This document shows, piece by piece, positions 15,001 through 23,636 of a stretch of DNA of 64,000 nucleotides. Under the pieces are notes generated by a model. That model was not told the origin of the DNA. It made no database searches and saw only the letters and a list, made by a program, of their open reading frames with translations. Each line of letters starts with the position of its first letter. Position 1 is the first letter of the stretch. The position numbers and the translations under genes were made by a program. The DNA is from Streptomyces sp. NBC_00376 (GTDB lineage Bacteria; Actinomycetota; Actinomycetes; Streptomycetales; Streptomycetaceae), in the NCBI RefSeq assembly GCF_036077095.1, contig NZ_CP107960.1, positions 2,170,001-2,234,000 of the forward strand, in the 5' to 3' direction.

Positions 15001-15816
15001 AACACGCACATCCGCATCCACAACCTCATGGAACAGACCCGCCGTCAACCACATCACACTCACACCATGAACACGAACAAACCCCCCCAACTCCTCCACC
15101 GACAACACCCGCTCCACCGACACCGCAAGAGCCGCACCATTCAGCAGCGCACCCCACACCTCCAGAGCACCCGCATCAAAGGACAGAGTGCTCAACTGAG
15201 ACACCACATCACTCGCACGAACACCGAAATTCGGATCACGCACCACCCGAACAAACCCCTCGTGCGGCAGAACCACACCCTTCGGACGACCCGTCGAACC
15301 CGACGTGTAGAACACATACGCCGCACTCTGCGGAAACAGGGTGACCTGCGGCGCGGTGGTGTGCCGGGTATCGAGGCCGAGGTTCTCCCAGCACACCGCC
15401 CGGCCGCCGGTGGCGACGACCGTCTCCGCGGTCGCGGCCTCGGCGAGCACCACGTCCGCGCCCGAGTCGGCGACCATGAACTCCAGCCGGTCCAGCGGGT
15501 ATTCGGGGTCGAGCGGCACCGCTGCCGCACCCGCCTTGAGCACCCCGAGCAGGGCGACGACAGGGCGTATGCCCCGGTTCAGGCAGATACCGACGCGGGA
15601 TCCGGGCACAACGCCCTCGTCCAGCAGCGCGTGCGCCAGCCGGTTGGCCCGGGCGTCGAGCTCCGCGTACGACACCCGTTCGCCGGCACACACCACGGCG
15701 GGCGCGTCCGGTGTGCGCACCACCCATTCGCCGAACACCTCCGGGAGCACCACATTCCCGAAGCCACCACCCTGCGAAGCCAACGACCCCAGCACCCGAA
15801 CCACTCCCCCATGCAT
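1..15816 (-). CDS. Multimodular non-ribosomal peptide synthetase, C-terminus outside the window
   Basis: One minus-strand frame stays open from ATG 15816 to the left edge. The phase was checked at five adenylation A3 motifs (RPKG proline codons begin at 15285, 12117, 7716, 3294 and 156, all in the same phase). Order: A1-T1 (T Ser about residue 572); C2-A2-T2-E2 (C2 HHIVTDG about 758, T2 Ser 1608, E2 HHMVVDG 1770); C3-A3-T3-E3 (HHLLLDG 2226, Ser 3081, E 3240); C4-A4-T4 (3696, Ser 4554); C5-A5 (HHIVMDG 4743, A5 cut by the edge). There is no starter C domain, so A1-T1 loads the first residue. Hand-read specificity residues: A1 D-A-L-W-M-G-V-I-M (hydrophobic type); A2 D-V-A-E-L-G-V-V-T (E278, Orn-like, weak); A3 D-V-W-H-F-G-L-V-D (serine type); A4 D-V-F-S-V-A-I-V-Y (unassigned). 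Epimerases predict D residues 2 and 3. No Shine-Dalgarno precedes ATG 15816; GTG 15795, behind GGGGGAG, is an alternative start. Frame and domains are seen; substrates are inferred. Confidence 0.95.
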   Translation of the reverse strand, partial: MHGGVVRVLGSLASQGGGFGNVVLPEVFGEWVVRTPDAPAVVCAGERVSYAELDARANRLAHALLDEGVVPGSRVGICLNRGIRPVVALLGVLKAGAAAVPLDPEYPLDRLEFMVADSGADVVLAEAATAETVVATGGRAVCWENLGLDTRHTTAPQVTLFPQSAAYVFYTSGSTGRPKGVVLPHEGFVRVVRDPNFGVRASDVVSQLSTLSFDAGALEVWGALLNGAALAVSVERVLSVEELGGFVRVHGVSVMWLTAGLFHEVVDADVRVLGGVRVVMAGGDALSSRHCRRVLDEVPGVRLVNVYGPTEVSIMATSHVVEGSVFLGGAALDTGVWVLDERLCPVGVGVEGELYVSGIGLAHGYGGRAGMTAGRFVALPGGSGERMYRTGDLVRWTAEGVLDFVGRVDDQVKVRGFRVELGEVEEVLAGFPGVSRAVVVVRGDAGGVKRLVAYAVVESGAGAETGAGARVGAGAGAGVGVDGSVLRGFLAGVLPDYMVPSVCVVVDGLPLTANGKVDRRALPEPDPVLLCGGEYVAPRGVREGVVVGVFAEVLGLERVGVRDDFFGLGGDSIRAVQVVSRLRRAGVVVPVRVLFDCRTAEGVAAAAGVADDQVGDQVSGGVGLVPVGRGGVVPLSFAQARVWFAAEIDPEGTEYNTGGAVRIRGPLDVTALESALGALVVRHESLRTTFATVDGQGVQVIHPATPVILTAADCAPEDVDRTVRGHQGTPFDLSTGPLLRPLLLRTAEDEHLLVLSMHHIVTDGWSMGVLLRELGELYAGRIPAELPIQYADYAVWQRRTLTGPVLDEGLAYWREQLAGAPVLDLPTDRPRPAVRTSNGANRRFVVPADTLARFSRTCEERGVTLFMGLVAAVQLVLSRHSGQHDVVVGTADSGRSQWELESQVGFFVNTLALRTRIDEAATGAELLASVRETVLDAFAHAAVPFDRVVDAVVSERDASRSPLVQAMVLLQSMPGGLGDFGGLRWSEHPLDTDAAQFDLLIAFEENGGELGGLVNYNTDLFDAATVDRIADHVFMVLAEWAEPEAVARPVAAAVPTLTAHERTLILDEWNAPDTEPADVLGMAGLFDAQLARDPRQTAVVEGELALSYAELGARADRLAHALLDLGVGTDDVVGVCLPRGVRWLTALLAVARAGGVYMPLDPQYPADRLGFMAADAGMALILTDGATLDRVPEADVPVLRVDGELPAAAAKLPAPSTPDAGAYMIYTSGSTGRPKGVLVPHRGLAGMAAAHQRALGLTIGSRLLQAVSPNFDVAMADVLSAWHAGATLVLPEPGPLAGEALGRVLREGRITHLEIPPAALQSVPDMELPELRGLLVGGEAMSAEFLARWAPGRTLRNVYGPTETTVTVTAGDPVRDFGADGVPIGRPVAGARLYVLDTRLRPVPVGVAGELYIAGPGVARGYVRRFGLTAERFVASPFGGPGERMYRTGDVVRWLPDGQLGFVGRTDHQVKVRGFRIEIGEIESALAAHPDVTQAVVTVREGRNGAKRLVGYVVGDRVDHAGMREFVAKSLPDYMIPTAFVVVGTFPLTANGKVDRRALPEPDRSVLLRDYAAPRTEAERVVAEVWAQVLGVDRVGVLDNFFELGGDSILSIQVVSRLRRAGLVVSPQDVLVRQTVAGVAAAAREAEVQDGAGTTGTVEGPVMLSPVQEWFLETHPVAPDHFGMSMHVRLAGGVDEEVLARAVPVVLSHHEGLWVRFSRTAEGWRQRAGGPVRVVVERGVGGVVQEGFRLEGGPLVRVVLSGDRLLIAVHHMVVDGVSWRILLEDIAVAYRQLAAGEDVVLDETSLSFPEWTARLAAHDFSGQAEYWSGVVAGAGPLVEVRGGVNTVGSAQMVSVALSRAETEALLQRVPSVFRTQVNDVLLAALGRVLGEWSGRDRILVDVEGHGREEAVIGADVSRTVGWFTSIYPVALGSSGDWREQIRSTKEMLRAVPDRGIGFGALRHLHGADLADPAQISFNYLGRYGAESDPDVFAGMLPVDGDHAPDEDRPYLLDVVSRVQDGSLHVDLYYSGAVHGHAHMRALAERYRDALAEAVAYCLTDGTGGRTPSDFPLVAWDQATVDRVVGTGRGIADVRPLSPMQQGMLFHSLEAAGDAAYVEQMSFVLEGVHDLDRLAAAWQEAVNASDALRVSICWESVDEPVALLHHRVDVPIDRADWSGLDEEQRAAALDERRAADRAGISLDAAPLLRLSLADLGAGRAQVVLTFHHLLLDGWSTPLLLEDVFTRYAGGRPEVRRPYRDYLEWLGSRNTEAGLDHWRTVLAGFDTPVPLPTDRPVTPEHQPWATRHLQVELPGTLPTEIGEFARRHRLTVNAVVQGAWALLLSACSGRNDIVFGATTSGRPADLADADSVIGLFINTVPVRTVLDPATPVVQWLQQLQAEQWESRAHEYLSLSQINAVTEVPAGTGLFDSLLVFENYPVDEDMGTRHGLRVRETYGEGGSSFPLSLTAYTGGRLVGDTDPGVTLRMSYDPHLFADTTAQGIAGRLAALLRSMLDEPQLARIPLLSTEESATLSGEWNDTDEFCPPRLLPELFATQAALTPQAPAVVTEDTVLTYRELDERANRFAHLLQQHGVRPDTVVAVSLPRGIDLVVSLLAVVKAGGAYVPVDPEYPADRIAYMLSDSGARLLIADHGTQAPAHDGIEVLAPGAGHAAAQPATAPHIETLVQHAAYMIYTSGSTGRPKGVLVSHASISNRLLWMQSVYPLTGADRVLQKTSSSFDVAVWEFFGPLIAGAALVLPRPDGHRDPQYLAGMIREHGVTTVHFVPSMLRALVAEPATRACTGLRTVFSGGEMLQGTLRDQIRDVLPQAKLYNLYGPAEAAVDVTSHPAEPDTATVPIGRPVWNTGLYVLDPWLRPVPEGVAGELYVTGVQLARGYAGRYGLTAERFVASPFGGPGERMYRTGDVVRWLPGGVIEFAGRADDQVKVRGFRIELGEVERALAGHPEVEQAVVVVREDQPGVKRLVGYVVAGGASSAELREFVGRSLPEYMVPAICVVLAELPVTANGKVDRKALPEPDLSVLLRDYAAPRTEAERVVAEVWAQVLGVDRVGVLDNFFELGGDSILSIQVVSRLRRAGLVVSPQDVLVRQTVAGVAAVAREAGAVDAGPAVTGPVVLSPIQEWFLETHPVAPDHFGMSMDIRLAEGVDTELLSAAIPVVLSHHEGLWVRFSRTAEGWCQRAGGPVRVVVERGVGGVVQEGFRLEGGPLVRVVLSGDRLLIAVHHMVVDGVSWRILLEDIAVAYRQLAAGEDVVLDETSLSFPEWTARLAAHDFSGQAEYWSGVVAGAGPLVEVRGGVNTVGSAQMVSVALSRAETEALLQRVPSVFRTQVNDVLLAALGRVLGEWSGRDRILVDVEGHGREEAVIGADVSRTVGWFTSIYPVALGSSGDWREQIRSTKEMLRAVPDRGIGFGALRHLHGADLADPAQISFNYLGRFDGMGDPDVFAGLLPADNDRSPREERPHVLDIVGRVVDGELEIQLQYSTALHTADAVRALAERYRDALAEAVAYCLTDGTGGRTPSDFPLVAWDQATVDRVVGTGRGIADVHPLSPMQQGMLFHSLEAAGDAAYVEQMSFVLEGADDPQRLAAAWQEAVNASDALRVSICWESVDQPVALVHHRVDVPVHTADWSGLDEEQRAAALDERRAADRAGISLDAAPLTRISLAGLGRSRIQVVWTFHHLLLDGWSTPRLLEDVFTRYAGGRPEVRRPYRDYLEWLGSRDTGAGLDHWRTVLAGFDTPVPLPTDRSVTAETWAAHGIDVAVDPEVGSRVGEFARRHRLTVNAVIQGAWALLLSACSGRNDIVFGATTSGRPADLADADSVIGLFINTVPVRTVLDPATPVVQWLQQLQAEQWESRAHEYLSLSQINAVTEVPAGTGLFDSLLVFENYPVDDELAARHGLTVTGTEGGLATNYPLTLSAYTGRHLVAMGGTAAEIALRITYRPELFDEVTVQVLATHLSATLAALTEAPDRPLSALPRLTPVERTRLAAWTTARPANPDTTFLDLFRARVAEQPDAPAVEYRGQVLTYAALDERADRLAAVLAARGAGPETRIGVSMSRTADLVVAVLAVLKSGSAYVPLDPHYPADRLRHMATDSGIALVLTESALAQELPFAGEAELLAVDRLPEPGDHTAAGSWPRPPLAAAAYVIYTSGSTGRPKGVVVSHQAMSSLVQWAVSLGEDVFARTCFATSLNFDVSVFELFGTLAAGGVLEVMRDVLELAERPEGWSGSLISAVPSALGAVLTEDGLGISAGHVVLAGEGFPTALHDRIGEVAPAAVIANIYGPTEATVYATGWFSDAEQAPDGGSVPIGRPVAGKSLRVLDPWLRPVPAGVWGELYIGGQGVARGYHNRFALTAERFVADPVTPGERLYRTGDVVRWRSDGVLDYAGRGDDQVKIRGFRIEPAEIEAVLTRLPGVAQAAVIAREDQPGVKRLAAYAVPVPGGEAPDPAALRAALAGVLPEYMVPATLTVLDALPLNANGKLDRRALPAPDLSAVGERYTAPRTPQEELVAEVFGKVLGLDRVGALDDFFQLGGDSILSIQVVSRLRRAGAEISVRQLFDHPTAAALAPHVGAASGTGPGTKDVDAGPDAIVRVPRDGALPLSSPQARMWFAAEHDSASAEYNSGRAARLRGPLDTGALRDALRSLVARHESLRTTFDTVDGQGVQVIHPPAPVDLPVLDCPADAVDALVHRLLGEPFDLRTGPLLRPTLIRVADEDHVIVLSMHHIVMDGWSLGVIQRELGELYAGRIPAELPVQYADYAVWQRERLTPRTLEDGLGYWRAQLADVPVLELPTDRPRPAERTTRGASFQTVIPAEQLARFTEVCRARGATLFMGLTAVGQVLLSRYSGQQDVVVGTVTSGRDRDELKDVVGFFINTLALRTHIDERDSTTALLDRVRSTVLDAFAHAEVPFDRVVDAVVTERDPSRSPLVQVAISHEKLSGAPAGPDANGLDWQDQALKSTTAQFDLTLDFGEVDGALLSNIVYNTDLFDEATIRRLSAHLLELLGAMAADPEAPLRAVPRLTVAEHTEIVGGWTDGAEGPAGAVLTEVFADRVTRTPDALALVCEGERLTYGELDVRADRLAHALRAHGVGPEVRVGVCLPRGTAPVVTLLAVFKAGGVFVPLDPEYPADRLAFMMADSGLRVLLAAGDTRDAVAEAPVPVLLLEELDRTAEAAHDGPPLTRLTPANAAYVFYTSGSTGRPKGIVVPHAGVLRVARDPRLAFTADDVISQTATLSFDASALEIWSAFANGAA
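5463..6297 (-). repeat. Intragenic NRPS repeat, copy in module 3 epimerase
   Basis: About 835 bp covering most of the E3 domain is nearly identical to 9873-10707 in E2, at an offset of 4410 bp. I saw three differences (near 5713, 6118 and 6236). Further matching blocks at almost the same offset are 4091-4456 with 8495-8860 (C4 and C3), patches of 4789-5300 with 9199-9710 (E-C junctions), and 6494-6723 with 10913-11142 (T3 and T2). This is the signature of module duplication with later gene conversion, and also a spot where an assembly could collapse. Confidence 0.9.
9873..10707 (-). repeat. Intragenic NRPS repeat, copy in module 2 epimerase
   Basis: Partner of the 5463-6297 repeat; it covers most of the E2 domain. 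Identity starts at the FNYLGR motif region and stops abruptly upstream of the HHMVVDG motif on the protein's N-terminal side. Flanking stretches diverge sharply and then match again, giving a patchwork. Confidence 0.9.
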
Positions 15817-15883
15817 AGAAGTCAAAAAATTCAGACGAAAGAAAAGCGATCCGGACACGGAATTCGCGCTCCGGAAAGAGAAA

Positions 15884-17281
15884 TCAGCCGAGGAGGCCGA
15901 TTCCCTCCCGCACCTGCAGCCGCCCACCGCTCATATACATTCCGCCGACCTGTCCTGTACGGGAATCCCGCACGAAGCAGTACAGGTCCTTGGATTCGTC
16001 GCTGCCGTGTCCGGCCTCGACGGATTCACTCTTCAATCGGAATTCCAGGCCCTGATGGAGTTCCAGCCGGGCCGGCCGCAGCCCGCCGCGGTCCATCAGC
16101 AATTCCCCGTGGTCGGCCCGGCGGACGGTGAGGAGGTCCGTGCCGGACCGGTATTCCCCGCACACCTCGGCCGCGGCGGCGTCCAGCGCGGAGCCGGAGA
16201 GCGGCCGGCCGAGGTCGGGCGCCTCGGCCCGGCCGACGTCGAAGCCCTTCGCGGCGAGCGCGTCGAAGAAGGCGTGGCCCATCTGGCGGCCGGAGGTGGC
16301 ATTCGTCATCAGGGCGACCCCGATGCCCCGCCCGGGGTCGAAGCGCAGGGCGCAGCTCGCCCCGCCGGTGTTGCCGTCGTGGCCCAGCCAGCGCCGGCCC
16401 GCACCGTCGGTGTGGACGGCGAGGCCCAGGCCCCAGCCGTCCGCCAGTCCGAACGCCGCCGAGCCGGGTACCGGGGTGCGAAGTTCGGCGAGCAGTCCGG
16501 GCTCCAGCACCGTGCTGCCGCCGGGCGCGAGATGGACGGCGGCGTAGCGCAGCAGTCCGGTCGCGCTGGACATCAGGGCTCCGGCGGGCACCAGTGCCTT
16601 GGGCAGGCCCGGCTCGTCGACCTGCTGCACCGATCCGGTCGGCAGATGCACCGCGTGCTGGCCGGCCACCGGTCCGGGCGCGGCGGCGCCGAGAAATCCG
16701 GGCTCGACACCGAGCGGGGTCAGCACGAAGTCCCGTACCGCCTCCCACCAGGTCACTCCGGTCACGGATTCGAGGATCCGGCCGGCCAGTACATAGCCGA
16801 GGTTCGCGTACGAGAAGTGTTTGCCGGGCTCGCACACTGCGGGCGCGCCGGCCGACGCGGCGACACAGTCGCGCAGTGCGAGGTCGTCCTCGACGGGCGG
16901 CATGTCCGGCAGGCCGGCCGTGTGGCTCAGCAGCCGGCGCGGGGTCGCGGTGTACAGCGGGCTGTCGGGACTCCCGGCCAGTTCGGGCAGCAACGGCCCT
17001 ACCGGCTCGTCCAGTTCCAGGTCGCCGTCGCTGACGAGCTGTGCCAGCAGCAGTGCGGTCGCGGACTTCGTCACCGAGCCCCACGGGAATACGGTGTCGG
17101 CCGTGACCGGCCGGCCCGACCCGTAGGTCTCTTCTCCGTATTCGAAGGAGGAGATCACTCCGCGCTCGTAGACAGCGAATTGCACACCGGGTGCAAGGTA
17201 TTCGCGGGCGAGCGTATCGAGCAGCCCGGCCACTTCGCCGTGCGCGGGCAGCTCCATGGGAAATTCAGCGGATTCCGTCAT
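15884..17281 (-). CDS. PBP/beta-lactamase-fold serine hydrolase, candidate stand-alone peptide cyclase (SurE-like)
   Basis: 465 residues from ATG 17281; a TTG at 17299 would add six residues. Class C beta-lactamase/penicillin-binding-protein motifs are present: S69-V-T-K72 (SxxK), Y158-A-N160 (YxN) and H301-D-G303 in GHDGNTGG. The C-terminal ~100 residues form an extra domain after the hydrolase fold. No signal peptide is evident, which fits a cytoplasmic partner of an NRPS rather than a cell-wall enzyme. The NRPS start lies 67 bp downstream on the same strand, so the two are probably co-transcribed. Known family context: SurE-type PBP thioesterases sit next to NRPSs that lack their own TE domain and cyclise peptides with a D residue at the C-terminus. 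Whether this NRPS lacks a TE cannot be seen here. The alternatives are a D-amino-acid peptidase or a resistance esterase. Confidence 0.8.
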   Translation of the reverse strand: MTESAEFPMELPAHGEVAGLLDTLAREYLAPGVQFAVYERGVISSFEYGEETYGSGRPVTADTVFPWGSVTKSATALLLAQLVSDGDLELDEPVGPLLPELAGSPDSPLYTATPRRLLSHTAGLPDMPPVEDDLALRDCVAASAGAPAVCEPGKHFSYANLGYVLAGRILESVTGVTWWEAVRDFVLTPLGVEPGFLGAAAPGPVAGQHAVHLPTGSVQQVDEPGLPKALVPAGALMSSATGLLRYAAVHLAPGGSTVLEPGLLAELRTPVPGSAAFGLADGWGLGLAVHTDGAGRRWLGHDGNTGGASCALRFDPGRGIGVALMTNATSGRQMGHAFFDALAAKGFDVGRAEAPDLGRPLSGSALDAAAAEVCGEYRSGTDLLTVRRADHGELLMDRGGLRPARLELHQGLEFRLKSESVEAGHGSDESKDLYCFVRDSRTGQVGGMYMSGGRLQVREGIGLLG

Positions 17282-17512
17282 CAGGTCCACCCAGGTCAAT
17301 GAATAAGCGCCAGGCTAGCGACACCTCTATGCAGGGACCAAAGAGCTAAAGCCAGGAGTTAAACGGGCAGGTGGGCAGGTTATCGGACAGCGGACCGAGC
17401 AAAACCGGCCATGGTGTAGCTGGCTCCACCTTCATTACGGGATTCAGGGGGTTCGCCGCACATCATCTCTTCCCATAGTCTGATGCCGCTGACGAACGGG
17501 AGGGCGAGAAAT
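17282..17512. promoter_or_regulatory. Divergent promoter region between the NRPS operon and the ABC exporter
   Basis: The 231 bp separate the PBP-type hydrolase (minus) from the ABC ATPase (plus). The stretch 17300-17380 is richer in A/T than its surroundings, as expected for promoters. I could not assign -35/-10 boxes with confidence. Confidence 0.4.
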
Positions 17513-18286
<774 letters not shown>

Positions 18287-18297
18287 GGCGGCCGAGA

Positions 18298-20856
18298 ATG
18301 TTCGACATCGCGTGGAGCACCATCAAGAAGCGCAAGGGCGGGTTCATCGCGGCGTTCATCGCCGTGTTCTGCGGCTCCGCCGTCGTGACCGCCTGTGGCG
18401 TCCTGCTCATGTCCGGTCTGCTGTCCGGGGTTTCGCCCGAGCGGTACGCGGGCGCCGCAGTGATGATCGGCGGCAACCAGAGCCGAGAGGTCGCGCAGAA
18501 CTTCGACCCGCACTACGCGGAGCGGGTCACCCTGCCGGCCTCGCTGACCGCCGAGGTCGCCGAGGTGCCCGGCGTACGGGCGGTCGTCGGCGACCGAACG
18601 GTCGGAATGAGTATCGCCGACCGCAAGGGCCGCACCCTGTCCCTCGACCACCCGCTGTTCGGACACGGCTGGGCCTCCGCGGCACTCGGCCCGTTCACCC
18701 TCGCCGAGGGAGCCGAGCCGCGCGGCGAGGGCGAGGCTGTGCTGGACACCGCGCTGGCCGGCAAGGCCGGGGTGAAGGTCGGTGACACCGTACGGCTGTC
18801 GGTCGGCACCACCCCGGCGAGCTACCGGGTCGTCGGCCTGGCCGCGCCGTCGAAGGCCGGCCTGAGCCGCCAGTCGGCGGTGTTCTTGACGGATGCGCGG
18901 GCAACGCAGCTCTCTCAGCGTCCGGACCGGCTCACCGCGATCGGCGTGCTCGCCGAGCCGGGTACGGACGCGGACGCACTGGCCGGCCGGATCGAGAAGG
19001 CGCTCGCGGGCTCCCGGGAGCCGGTCGCCGTCCACACCGGAAAGCAGGTCGGTGACCTGGAGTTCCTCGACATGGGGCAGTCGCGCGGTTTCCTGGTCGC
19101 GCTGTCCGCCTCCTTCGGCGGCACCGCTCTCGCCGTGGTGATCTTCGTGGTCTCCTCCACACTGGGCCTGGCCGTCCACCAGCGTCGCCGCGAACTGGCC
19201 ATGCTGCGCGCCATCGCCGCCTCGCCCCGCCAGATCCACTCACTGATCGGCAGCGAGATCCTGATGGTCGCGGCGGCCGGTGCCCTGCTCGGCGCCGCAC
19301 CCGGCTTCCTGATCGCGGGCGCTCTGCGCGACGCGTTCGCCTCCGTCGGAGTGCTGCCGGGCGACTTCGAGCTCTCGTACAATCCGGCTCCGGCCGGGGC
19401 GGCCGTGGTGCTGTGCGTGCTAGGCGCCCGGCTGGCCGGCTTCATCGCGGCCTTCCGCACCGCCAGGATCCAGCCGGTGGAGGCGCTGCGCGAGTCGCAG
19501 TCCGAGCCGCCGCGGCTGGGCCGGGTCCGGCTGAACGTCGGCCGCGGGCTGATCGTGCTCGGTCTCGCGGCGGCCGTCGTGCTGCCTGCGGTGATCCCCG
19601 GTCAGCTGGCGATCGCCGGTGCGGCCGGCTCACTGCTCATCCTGATGTTCGGCTGCGCGCTGATCGGCCCCCAGCTCGTGAAGATCACGGCAGCGATGAT
19701 GGCACCGCTGCTGCGCAGTTTCCGGATCAGCGGCTATCTGGCGGTCGCCAACACCAGTGCCAACTCGCGTCGGCTCAGCAGCGCCGTCGTCCCGCTCGCG
19801 CTCGGCGCGGCCATGGCCCTGATGCAGCTCTCCACCCTCTCCACGGTCGAGGCGACCGCCGCGAAGCAAGCCGCGACCGGCGTCGTCGCGGACTACGTGC
19901 TGACCAGTGACTCCACCGGGCTCTCGACCGAACTGGCCGATTCCGTAAGGGCGGTTCCGGGCGTCGCCACGGCCACCCCCGTGGCCCGCTCCCAGGTGAT
20001 GCTCAACTACCTGGAGGTGGACAAGATGGCTGCCCGTCCCTTCAGCGCCGAGGGCATCGACCCGCGCGGCATCGGCCGCACCCTCGACCTGGATGTGCGC
20101 GAGGGAAGCCTGGACGCGTTGACCGGCGACACCGTGGCGCTCAGCTGGATGGCCGCCGACACCGCGGGGCTCGGCATCGGCGACACTGCCGACGTCAACC
20201 TCGGCGACGGCGTCAGGAAGAAGCTCAAGGTGGTGGCCGTCTACGGCAACGGACTCGGCTTCGGCGACGTCACCCTCCCGCACGGCATGCTGACGGCGCA
20301 CACCACCGACCGGCTCGATGCGGCCCTGCTGGTGACGGCGTCGGACACCGGCGACCGCGACCGGGTGGGGAAGGCCCTGGCCGAGCTCGCCCAGCGCACT
20401 CCGACCCTGAAGGTGCAGCAGCCGGACGAGTTCGCGGCGGTCCAGCAGGGCCAGTTCGCCCAGCAGTCGTGGACCAATCTGATCGCCAACTCCCTGCTGC
20501 TGCTCTATGTACTGATCGCCGTGGTGAACACCCTGGTGATCGCGACCATGGCGCGCAGCCGCGAGTTCGCCATGCTTCGCCTGATCGGGACCAGTCGGCG
20601 ACAGACCCTGCGGATGATGTTCCTGGAGTCCTGGGTCGTGGTGGTCACGGCGATCGTCGTCGGCGTCCTCATCGCCGTCCCGCCCACGATCGGCAGCAGT
20701 CTGGCCATGACCGGCCAGGCCATGCCGCACGTGGACCCGCTGGTCTGGGCGGGAGTAGGGGCCTTCATCGCCGTGCTCGGCTGGCTCTCCATCGCCCTGT
20801 CCACGCGCTCGGCCCTGCGTACCCGCCCGATCGACGCGGTGTACACGGGTGAATAG
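18298..20856 (+). CDS. ABC transporter permease, two FtsX domains
   Basis: 852 residues. An N-terminal membrane segment (about residues 18-40) is followed by a large extracytoplasmic region, a first FtsX-type bundle (about 260-390), a central pair of membrane segments (about 415-460), a second extracytoplasmic region (about 520-710), and a second FtsX bundle to the C-terminus. The motif ELAMLRAIAASPRQ in the first bundle reappears as EFAMLRLIGTSRRQ in the second, which shows the internal duplication. The family couples ATP hydrolysis to movement of hydrophobic or peptide molecules at the membrane surface. Partner of the preceding ATPase. A 16-bp inverted repeat follows the stop. Confidence 0.92.
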   Translation: MFDIAWSTIKKRKGGFIAAFIAVFCGSAVVTACGVLLMSGLLSGVSPERYAGAAVMIGGNQSREVAQNFDPHYAERVTLPASLTAEVAEVPGVRAVVGDRTVGMSIADRKGRTLSLDHPLFGHGWASAALGPFTLAEGAEPRGEGEAVLDTALAGKAGVKVGDTVRLSVGTTPASYRVVGLAAPSKAGLSRQSAVFLTDARATQLSQRPDRLTAIGVLAEPGTDADALAGRIEKALAGSREPVAVHTGKQVGDLEFLDMGQSRGFLVALSASFGGTALAVVIFVVSSTLGLAVHQRRRELAMLRAIAASPRQIHSLIGSEILMVAAAGALLGAAPGFLIAGALRDAFASVGVLPGDFELSYNPAPAGAAVVLCVLGARLAGFIAAFRTARIQPVEALRESQSEPPRLGRVRLNVGRGLIVLGLAAAVVLPAVIPGQLAIAGAAGSLLILMFGCALIGPQLVKITAAMMAPLLRSFRISGYLAVANTSANSRRLSSAVVPLALGAAMALMQLSTLSTVEATAAKQAATGVVADYVLTSDSTGLSTELADSVRAVPGVATATPVARSQVMLNYLEVDKMAARPFSAEGIDPRGIGRTLDLDVREGSLDALTGDTVALSWMAADTAGLGIGDTADVNLGDGVRKKLKVVAVYGNGLGFGDVTLPHGMLTAHTTDRLDAALLVTASDTGDRDRVGKALAELAQRTPTLKVQQPDEFAAVQQGQFAQQSWTNLIANSLLLLYVLIAVVNTLVIATMARSREFAMLRLIGTSRRQTLRMMFLESWVVVVTAIVVGVLIAVPPTIGSSLAMTGQAMPHVDPLVWAGVGAFIAVLGWLSIALSTRSALRTRPIDAVYTGE

Positions 20857-20860
20857 CCGA

Positions 20861-20909
20861 CCGCGGATGCGTCCGGACCGCGGATGCGGGTGTCCGGACG
20901 CATCCGCGG
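20861..20909 (+). terminator. Terminator of the ABC exporter operon
   Basis: Perfect 16-bp inverted repeat: left arm 20861-20876, right arm 20894-20909, 17-nt loop, starting 4 bp after the permease stop. There is no T-run, as is usual in Streptomyces. Confidence 0.75.
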
Positions 20910-20991
20910 CCGACGGCGGGCGCCGACGCGGCTGACTCCACGTACGGGAGCCGCGTACGGGAGCCGTGTCCGACAGGGTGTTCACGACGAC

Positions 20992-21035
20992 GACAGGGCG
21001 GGTGCTCCGGATTTCTCCGGGGCACCCGCCCTGTC
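20992..21035. terminator. Terminator between convergent permease and mbtH
   Basis: Perfect 14-bp arms (20992-21005 and 21022-21035) around a 16-nt loop. It lies 38 bp beyond the mbtH stop and can serve transcripts from either side. Upstream, CGTACGGGAGCCG is repeated twice (about 20941-20967). Confidence 0.75.
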
Positions 21036-21073
21036 GCTGTGGGGGGTGTGAGCATGCCCGTGGGGTCGGGCGG

Positions 21074-21292
21074 TCAGGCGGCGGCCTGTTCCATCGCGCT
21101 GATGAGGCTGGCCGGCCGCATGTCGGTCCAGTTCTTCTCCACGTAGTCCAGACAGGCCTGGCGGCTCTCCTCGCCGAACACGATGGTCCAGCCGTCCGGA
21201 ACTTCGGCGAAGACGGGCCAGAGCGAATGCTGGTTCTCGTCGTTCACCAGAACGTAGAACGTGCCGTTGTCGTCGTCGAACGGATTGTCCAT
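21074..21292 (-). CDS. MbtH-like NRPS chaperone
   Basis: 72 residues. The family pattern is complete: [14 protein letters not shown], then [17 protein letters not shown]. MbtH-like proteins bind adenylation domains and are often required for their folding and activity. GGGGAG lies upstream of ATG 21292. It is separated from the NRPS by the oppositely oriented ABC genes, so it has its own promoter in the 155-bp gap it shares with the hydrolase gene. Its client is inferred to be the NRPS at 1-15816. Confidence 0.95.
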   Translation of the reverse strand: MDNPFDDDNGTFYVLVNDENQHSLWPVFAEVPDGWTIVFGEESRQACLDYVEKNWTDMRPASLISAMEQAAA

Positions 21293-21447
21293 GAGTCTCC
21301 CCTTCGGTCGCGCCGATCGTGACCCCTCCGGTCCGGGCGGCGCAACGATTTAAGGCACGACCAAAACACGTGGTCCCTCCCGTACCCGGCCGATTACGTT
21401 GCCGAGCCGGAGCCACCCGGTTCCACGGCGCAGAGGAGGGCGTGACC
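21293..21447. promoter_or_regulatory. Divergent promoter region, mbtH and alpha/beta hydrolase
   Basis: 155 bp between divergent genes, including a comparatively A/T-rich stretch (about 21345-21375). No boxes assigned. Confidence 0.35.
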
Positions 21448-22254
21448 GTGCCGGTCAGCACAATCAACGGAATCAGCCTCGGCTATGAAGTCACCGGCCG
21501 CGGTGAGCCGGTGGTGATGGTCATGGGCACCGGGGCGAGCGGCCGCGTCTGGCATCTGCACCAGGTACCGGCGCTCGTGGCGGCGGGCTACCAGGTGGTC
21601 ACCTTCAACAACCGGGGTGTCCCGCCCACCGACGCCTGCACCGACGGGATCACCATCGAGGAGCTGGTCGCGGACACCGCAGGCCTGGTCGAACACCTCG
21701 GCCTGGGCCCCTGCCGGTTCGTCGGCACCTCGCTCGGCGCGCACATCACCCAGGAGCTGTGCCTGGCGCGCCCGGACCTGGTGACGGCGGCGGCGCTGCT
21801 CGCGACCCGGGGCCGCAAGGACGCGATGCGCCGGTTCCGCGACCTCGCCGAGCGGGAGTTGCACGACAGCGGGGTCACCCTTCCGGCGCGCTACACCGCG
21901 ACCGTACGGGCGATGGAGTTCCTCTCCCCGGCGACGCTCAACGAGGACAAGGAGATCCAGGACTGGCTCGACCTGTTCGAGGTGTCGCCGGTCTCCGCGG
22001 CACCCGGATACCGGGCTCAGCTCAGCATCGGGATGGCGCCGGACCGGCTGCGTGCCTATCAGGCGATCCGGGCGCGCTGCCTGGTGATCGGCTTCGCCGA
22101 CGACCTGGTTCTCCCTCCGCATCTGAGCCGGGAAGTCGCCGACACCATCCCGGGTGCCCGGTACGTCGAGATCGAGAATGCCGGTCATTACGGCTACATG
22201 GAGCGCCCGGACCGCGTGAACGCCGAACTGCTGCACTTTTTCGCGCGGAACTGA
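21448..22254 (+). CDS. Alpha/beta hydrolase
   Basis: 268 residues from GTG 21448, chosen because GAGGAGGG ends 8 nt before it; GTG 21442 is too close to that site. The nucleophile elbow is GTSLG with S95. The likely acid is in GFADDLVLPP and the histidine in NAGHYGYMERP near the C-terminus. No signal peptide. Substrate unknown. Before the IS insertion its TGA stop (22252-22254) was followed directly by the ribosome site of the B3/B4 gene, so the two genes were an operon. It may therefore belong to the RiPP locus, for example in leader processing or ester hydrolysis, but it also borders the NRPS locus. Confidence 0.85.
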   Translation: MPVSTINGISLGYEVTGRGEPVVMVMGTGASGRVWHLHQVPALVAAGYQVVTFNNRGVPPTDACTDGITIEELVADTAGLVEHLGLGPCRFVGTSLGAHITQELCLARPDLVTAAALLATRGRKDAMRRFRDLAERELHDSGVTLPARYTATVRAMEFLSPATLNEDKEIQDWLDLFEVSPVSAAPGYRAQLSIGMAPDRLRAYQAIRARCLVIGFADDLVLPPHLSREVADTIPGARYVEIENAGHYGYMERPDRVNAELLHFFARN

Positions 22255-22261
22255 GAGGGTG

Positions 22262-22666
22262 TTAAGTCCGTTTCTGGTAGCGGCCGCGTCCGGGTTGTTC
22301 GAGGAGTCCCTGGCGGACGAGTCGGCCCAGGCGGGAGCGGGTGACGTTGATCGAGGGCTCGTCGGTGGGCAGGCCGAGGTGCTCGTGCAGATCGCGGACG
22401 CGGAACACCTTCCCGGGGTGCTCGTTGAATGTGGTCACGATGCGCTGGTAGACGGTGGCGGTGGCGGTTTCCGCGGGGGCCGCTGCGTGGTCGGGAGGGA
22501 TGAGGCCGTCGATGACCTTGCGGGTGGCGGCGAGCTCGGCCACGCGGGCTTCGGTCTCGGCGAGGGCGGTGGTGAGCCGCTCGATCTGCTCGCGTAGGTT
22601 GTCGGCTCGTGCGGCGGTCTCGTCGTGTTCGGTCTGCAGCAGCCGCAGGAGTTCGCTGATGTTCAC
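22262..22666 (-). CDS. IS accessory protein, coiled coil plus winged-helix-like domain
   Basis: 134 residues. GTG 22666 overlaps the transposase stop (GTGA), so translation is coupled. The first ~50 residues are heptad-like and charged (ISELLRLLQ to RVAELAATRK), consistent with a coiled coil. The C-terminal half (VYQRIVTTFNEHPGKVFRV to VRQGLLEQPGRGRY) looks like a winged helix. It ends 7 bp inside the left IS end. It resembles no transposase part; a DNA-binding helper or regulator of transposition is a guess. Confidence 0.75.
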   Translation of the reverse strand: MNISELLRLLQTEHDETAARADNLREQIERLTTALAETEARVAELAATRKVIDGLIPPDHAAAPAETATATVYQRIVTTFNEHPGKVFRVRDLHEHLGLPTDEPSINVTRSRLGRLVRQGLLEQPGRGRYQKRT

Positions 22667-23538
22667 GCGGCCAGCTCGATCTCGTCCCGCCAGACGGGGC
22701 TCGGGACGGTGAGGCGCCGGAGCATGCCGGCGGTGGAGGCCCAGTAGACGCGGGAGGCCGCGTTGTCGGGCCGGTGATCGTAGTCGCGGGCCAGGCGCCG
22801 GTGCAGCATGAGGGTGCCGTTGACCTGCTCGACCACCCACCGCTTCGGTTGCGGGACGAAGCCTTTGCCCTTGTCGTCGGGGTTGCGTCGGACCACCTCG
22901 ACGGTGATGTCCTTCACCGCCCCGTGGATGATCACGGCGTCTTTGAAGCCCTGGTCGACGAGGACTTTTTCCAGGCGCATCCCGCATCGTTCGGCTGCCT
23001 GGTCCAGCAGGGCGATGCCGGCCTCGTTGTCGTGCGCGCTCGCGGCGAAAATCACCACACCGATGATCAGGCCCAGCACGTCCACGGCGAGTCCCCGCTT
23101 CCTGCCGGGCGTCTTCTTGTTCGCGTCCAATCCCGTCGTCTCCCTCGGCACCCCGGCCGCCACGCGGACGGACTGGGTGTCGATGATCACCAGGGACGGG
23201 TCCTCTAATCGTCTGGACCGCTCCCGCACCTGGCAGCGCAGGATCTCCTGGATCCGCTGGTCAAGGCCATCCTGGCGCCACAGGGTGAAGTAGTAGAACA
23301 CCGCCGACCAGGCCGGGAGGTCGTGCGGCAGGAGCCGCCACTGACAACCCGTCCGGTTCTGGTAGAGCAGCGCGTTCACGACCTCGCGCAGGTCACAGGA
23401 GCCCGGGTCCCCGGTCGCCGACCGCGCCACCCGCTCCTGCTTCCACGCGGTGACCAGCGGCTCGATCAACGCCCATTGCCCGTCGGACAAGTCAGTCGAG
23501 TACGGCATCCGTTCCATGCCCGCGACCCCATCATGCAC
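22663..23538 (-). CDS. IS5-family transposase (DDE)
   Basis: 291 residues from ATG 23538; ATG 23508 (MPYSTDL) is the start used by many relatives. The N-terminal DUF4096-like part (QWALIEPL, GCQWRLLPHDLPAW) is followed by the DDE core: D in VIIDTQSV, D in LVDQGFKD, and E in VVEQVNGTLMLHRRL. The frame is intact, so the element may be active. Confidence 0.93.
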   Translation of the reverse strand: MHDGVAGMERMPYSTDLSDGQWALIEPLVTAWKQERVARSATGDPGSCDLREVVNALLYQNRTGCQWRLLPHDLPAWSAVFYYFTLWRQDGLDQRIQEILRCQVRERSRRLEDPSLVIIDTQSVRVAAGVPRETTGLDANKKTPGRKRGLAVDVLGLIIGVVIFAASAHDNEAGIALLDQAAERCGMRLEKVLVDQGFKDAVIIHGAVKDITVEVVRRNPDDKGKGFVPQPKRWVVEQVNGTLMLHRRLARDYDHRPDNAASRVYWASTAGMLRRLTVPSPVWRDEIELAA

Positions 23539-23636
23539 ACGACATGACGCGAGGGCGGAACTGTCCCATCACCCACGAACGGGTGACACCACACCATCAG
23601 GAACGGGACTTAACGCCCTCTGAAGGAGGGCAAAAC

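Larger units (their letters stand above)
22255..23620 (-). mobile_element. IS5-family insertion sequence with an accessory ORF, 1366 bp
   Basis: The ends are inverted: GAGGGTGTTAAGTCC at 22255 and, read on the minus strand from 23620, GAGGGCGTTAAGTCC (14 of 15), followed by a weaker match. TGA occurs on both sides (22252-22254 and 23621-23623), fitting the TNA target of the IS1031-like part of the family. It encodes a transposase and, overlapping by GTGA, a 134-residue protein. Removing the element and one TGA restores a tight hydrolase-B3/B4 gene junction. Confidence 0.9.

Noticed and set aside
4891..16131. Very long plus-strand open frames (over 1400 and 1800 codons)
   Set aside because: They are antisense to the NRPS. 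Their translations are low-complexity (Arg/Gly/His/Pro-rich) with no domain, while the minus frame carries complete A, C, T and E motifs. High GC removes stop codons from the opposite strand.
15817..17281. Reading the PBP-type hydrolase as an antibiotic-resistance beta-lactamase
   Set aside because: No signal peptide is evident, and its position directly before an NRPS on the same strand fits a peptide cyclase better, though it is not excluded.
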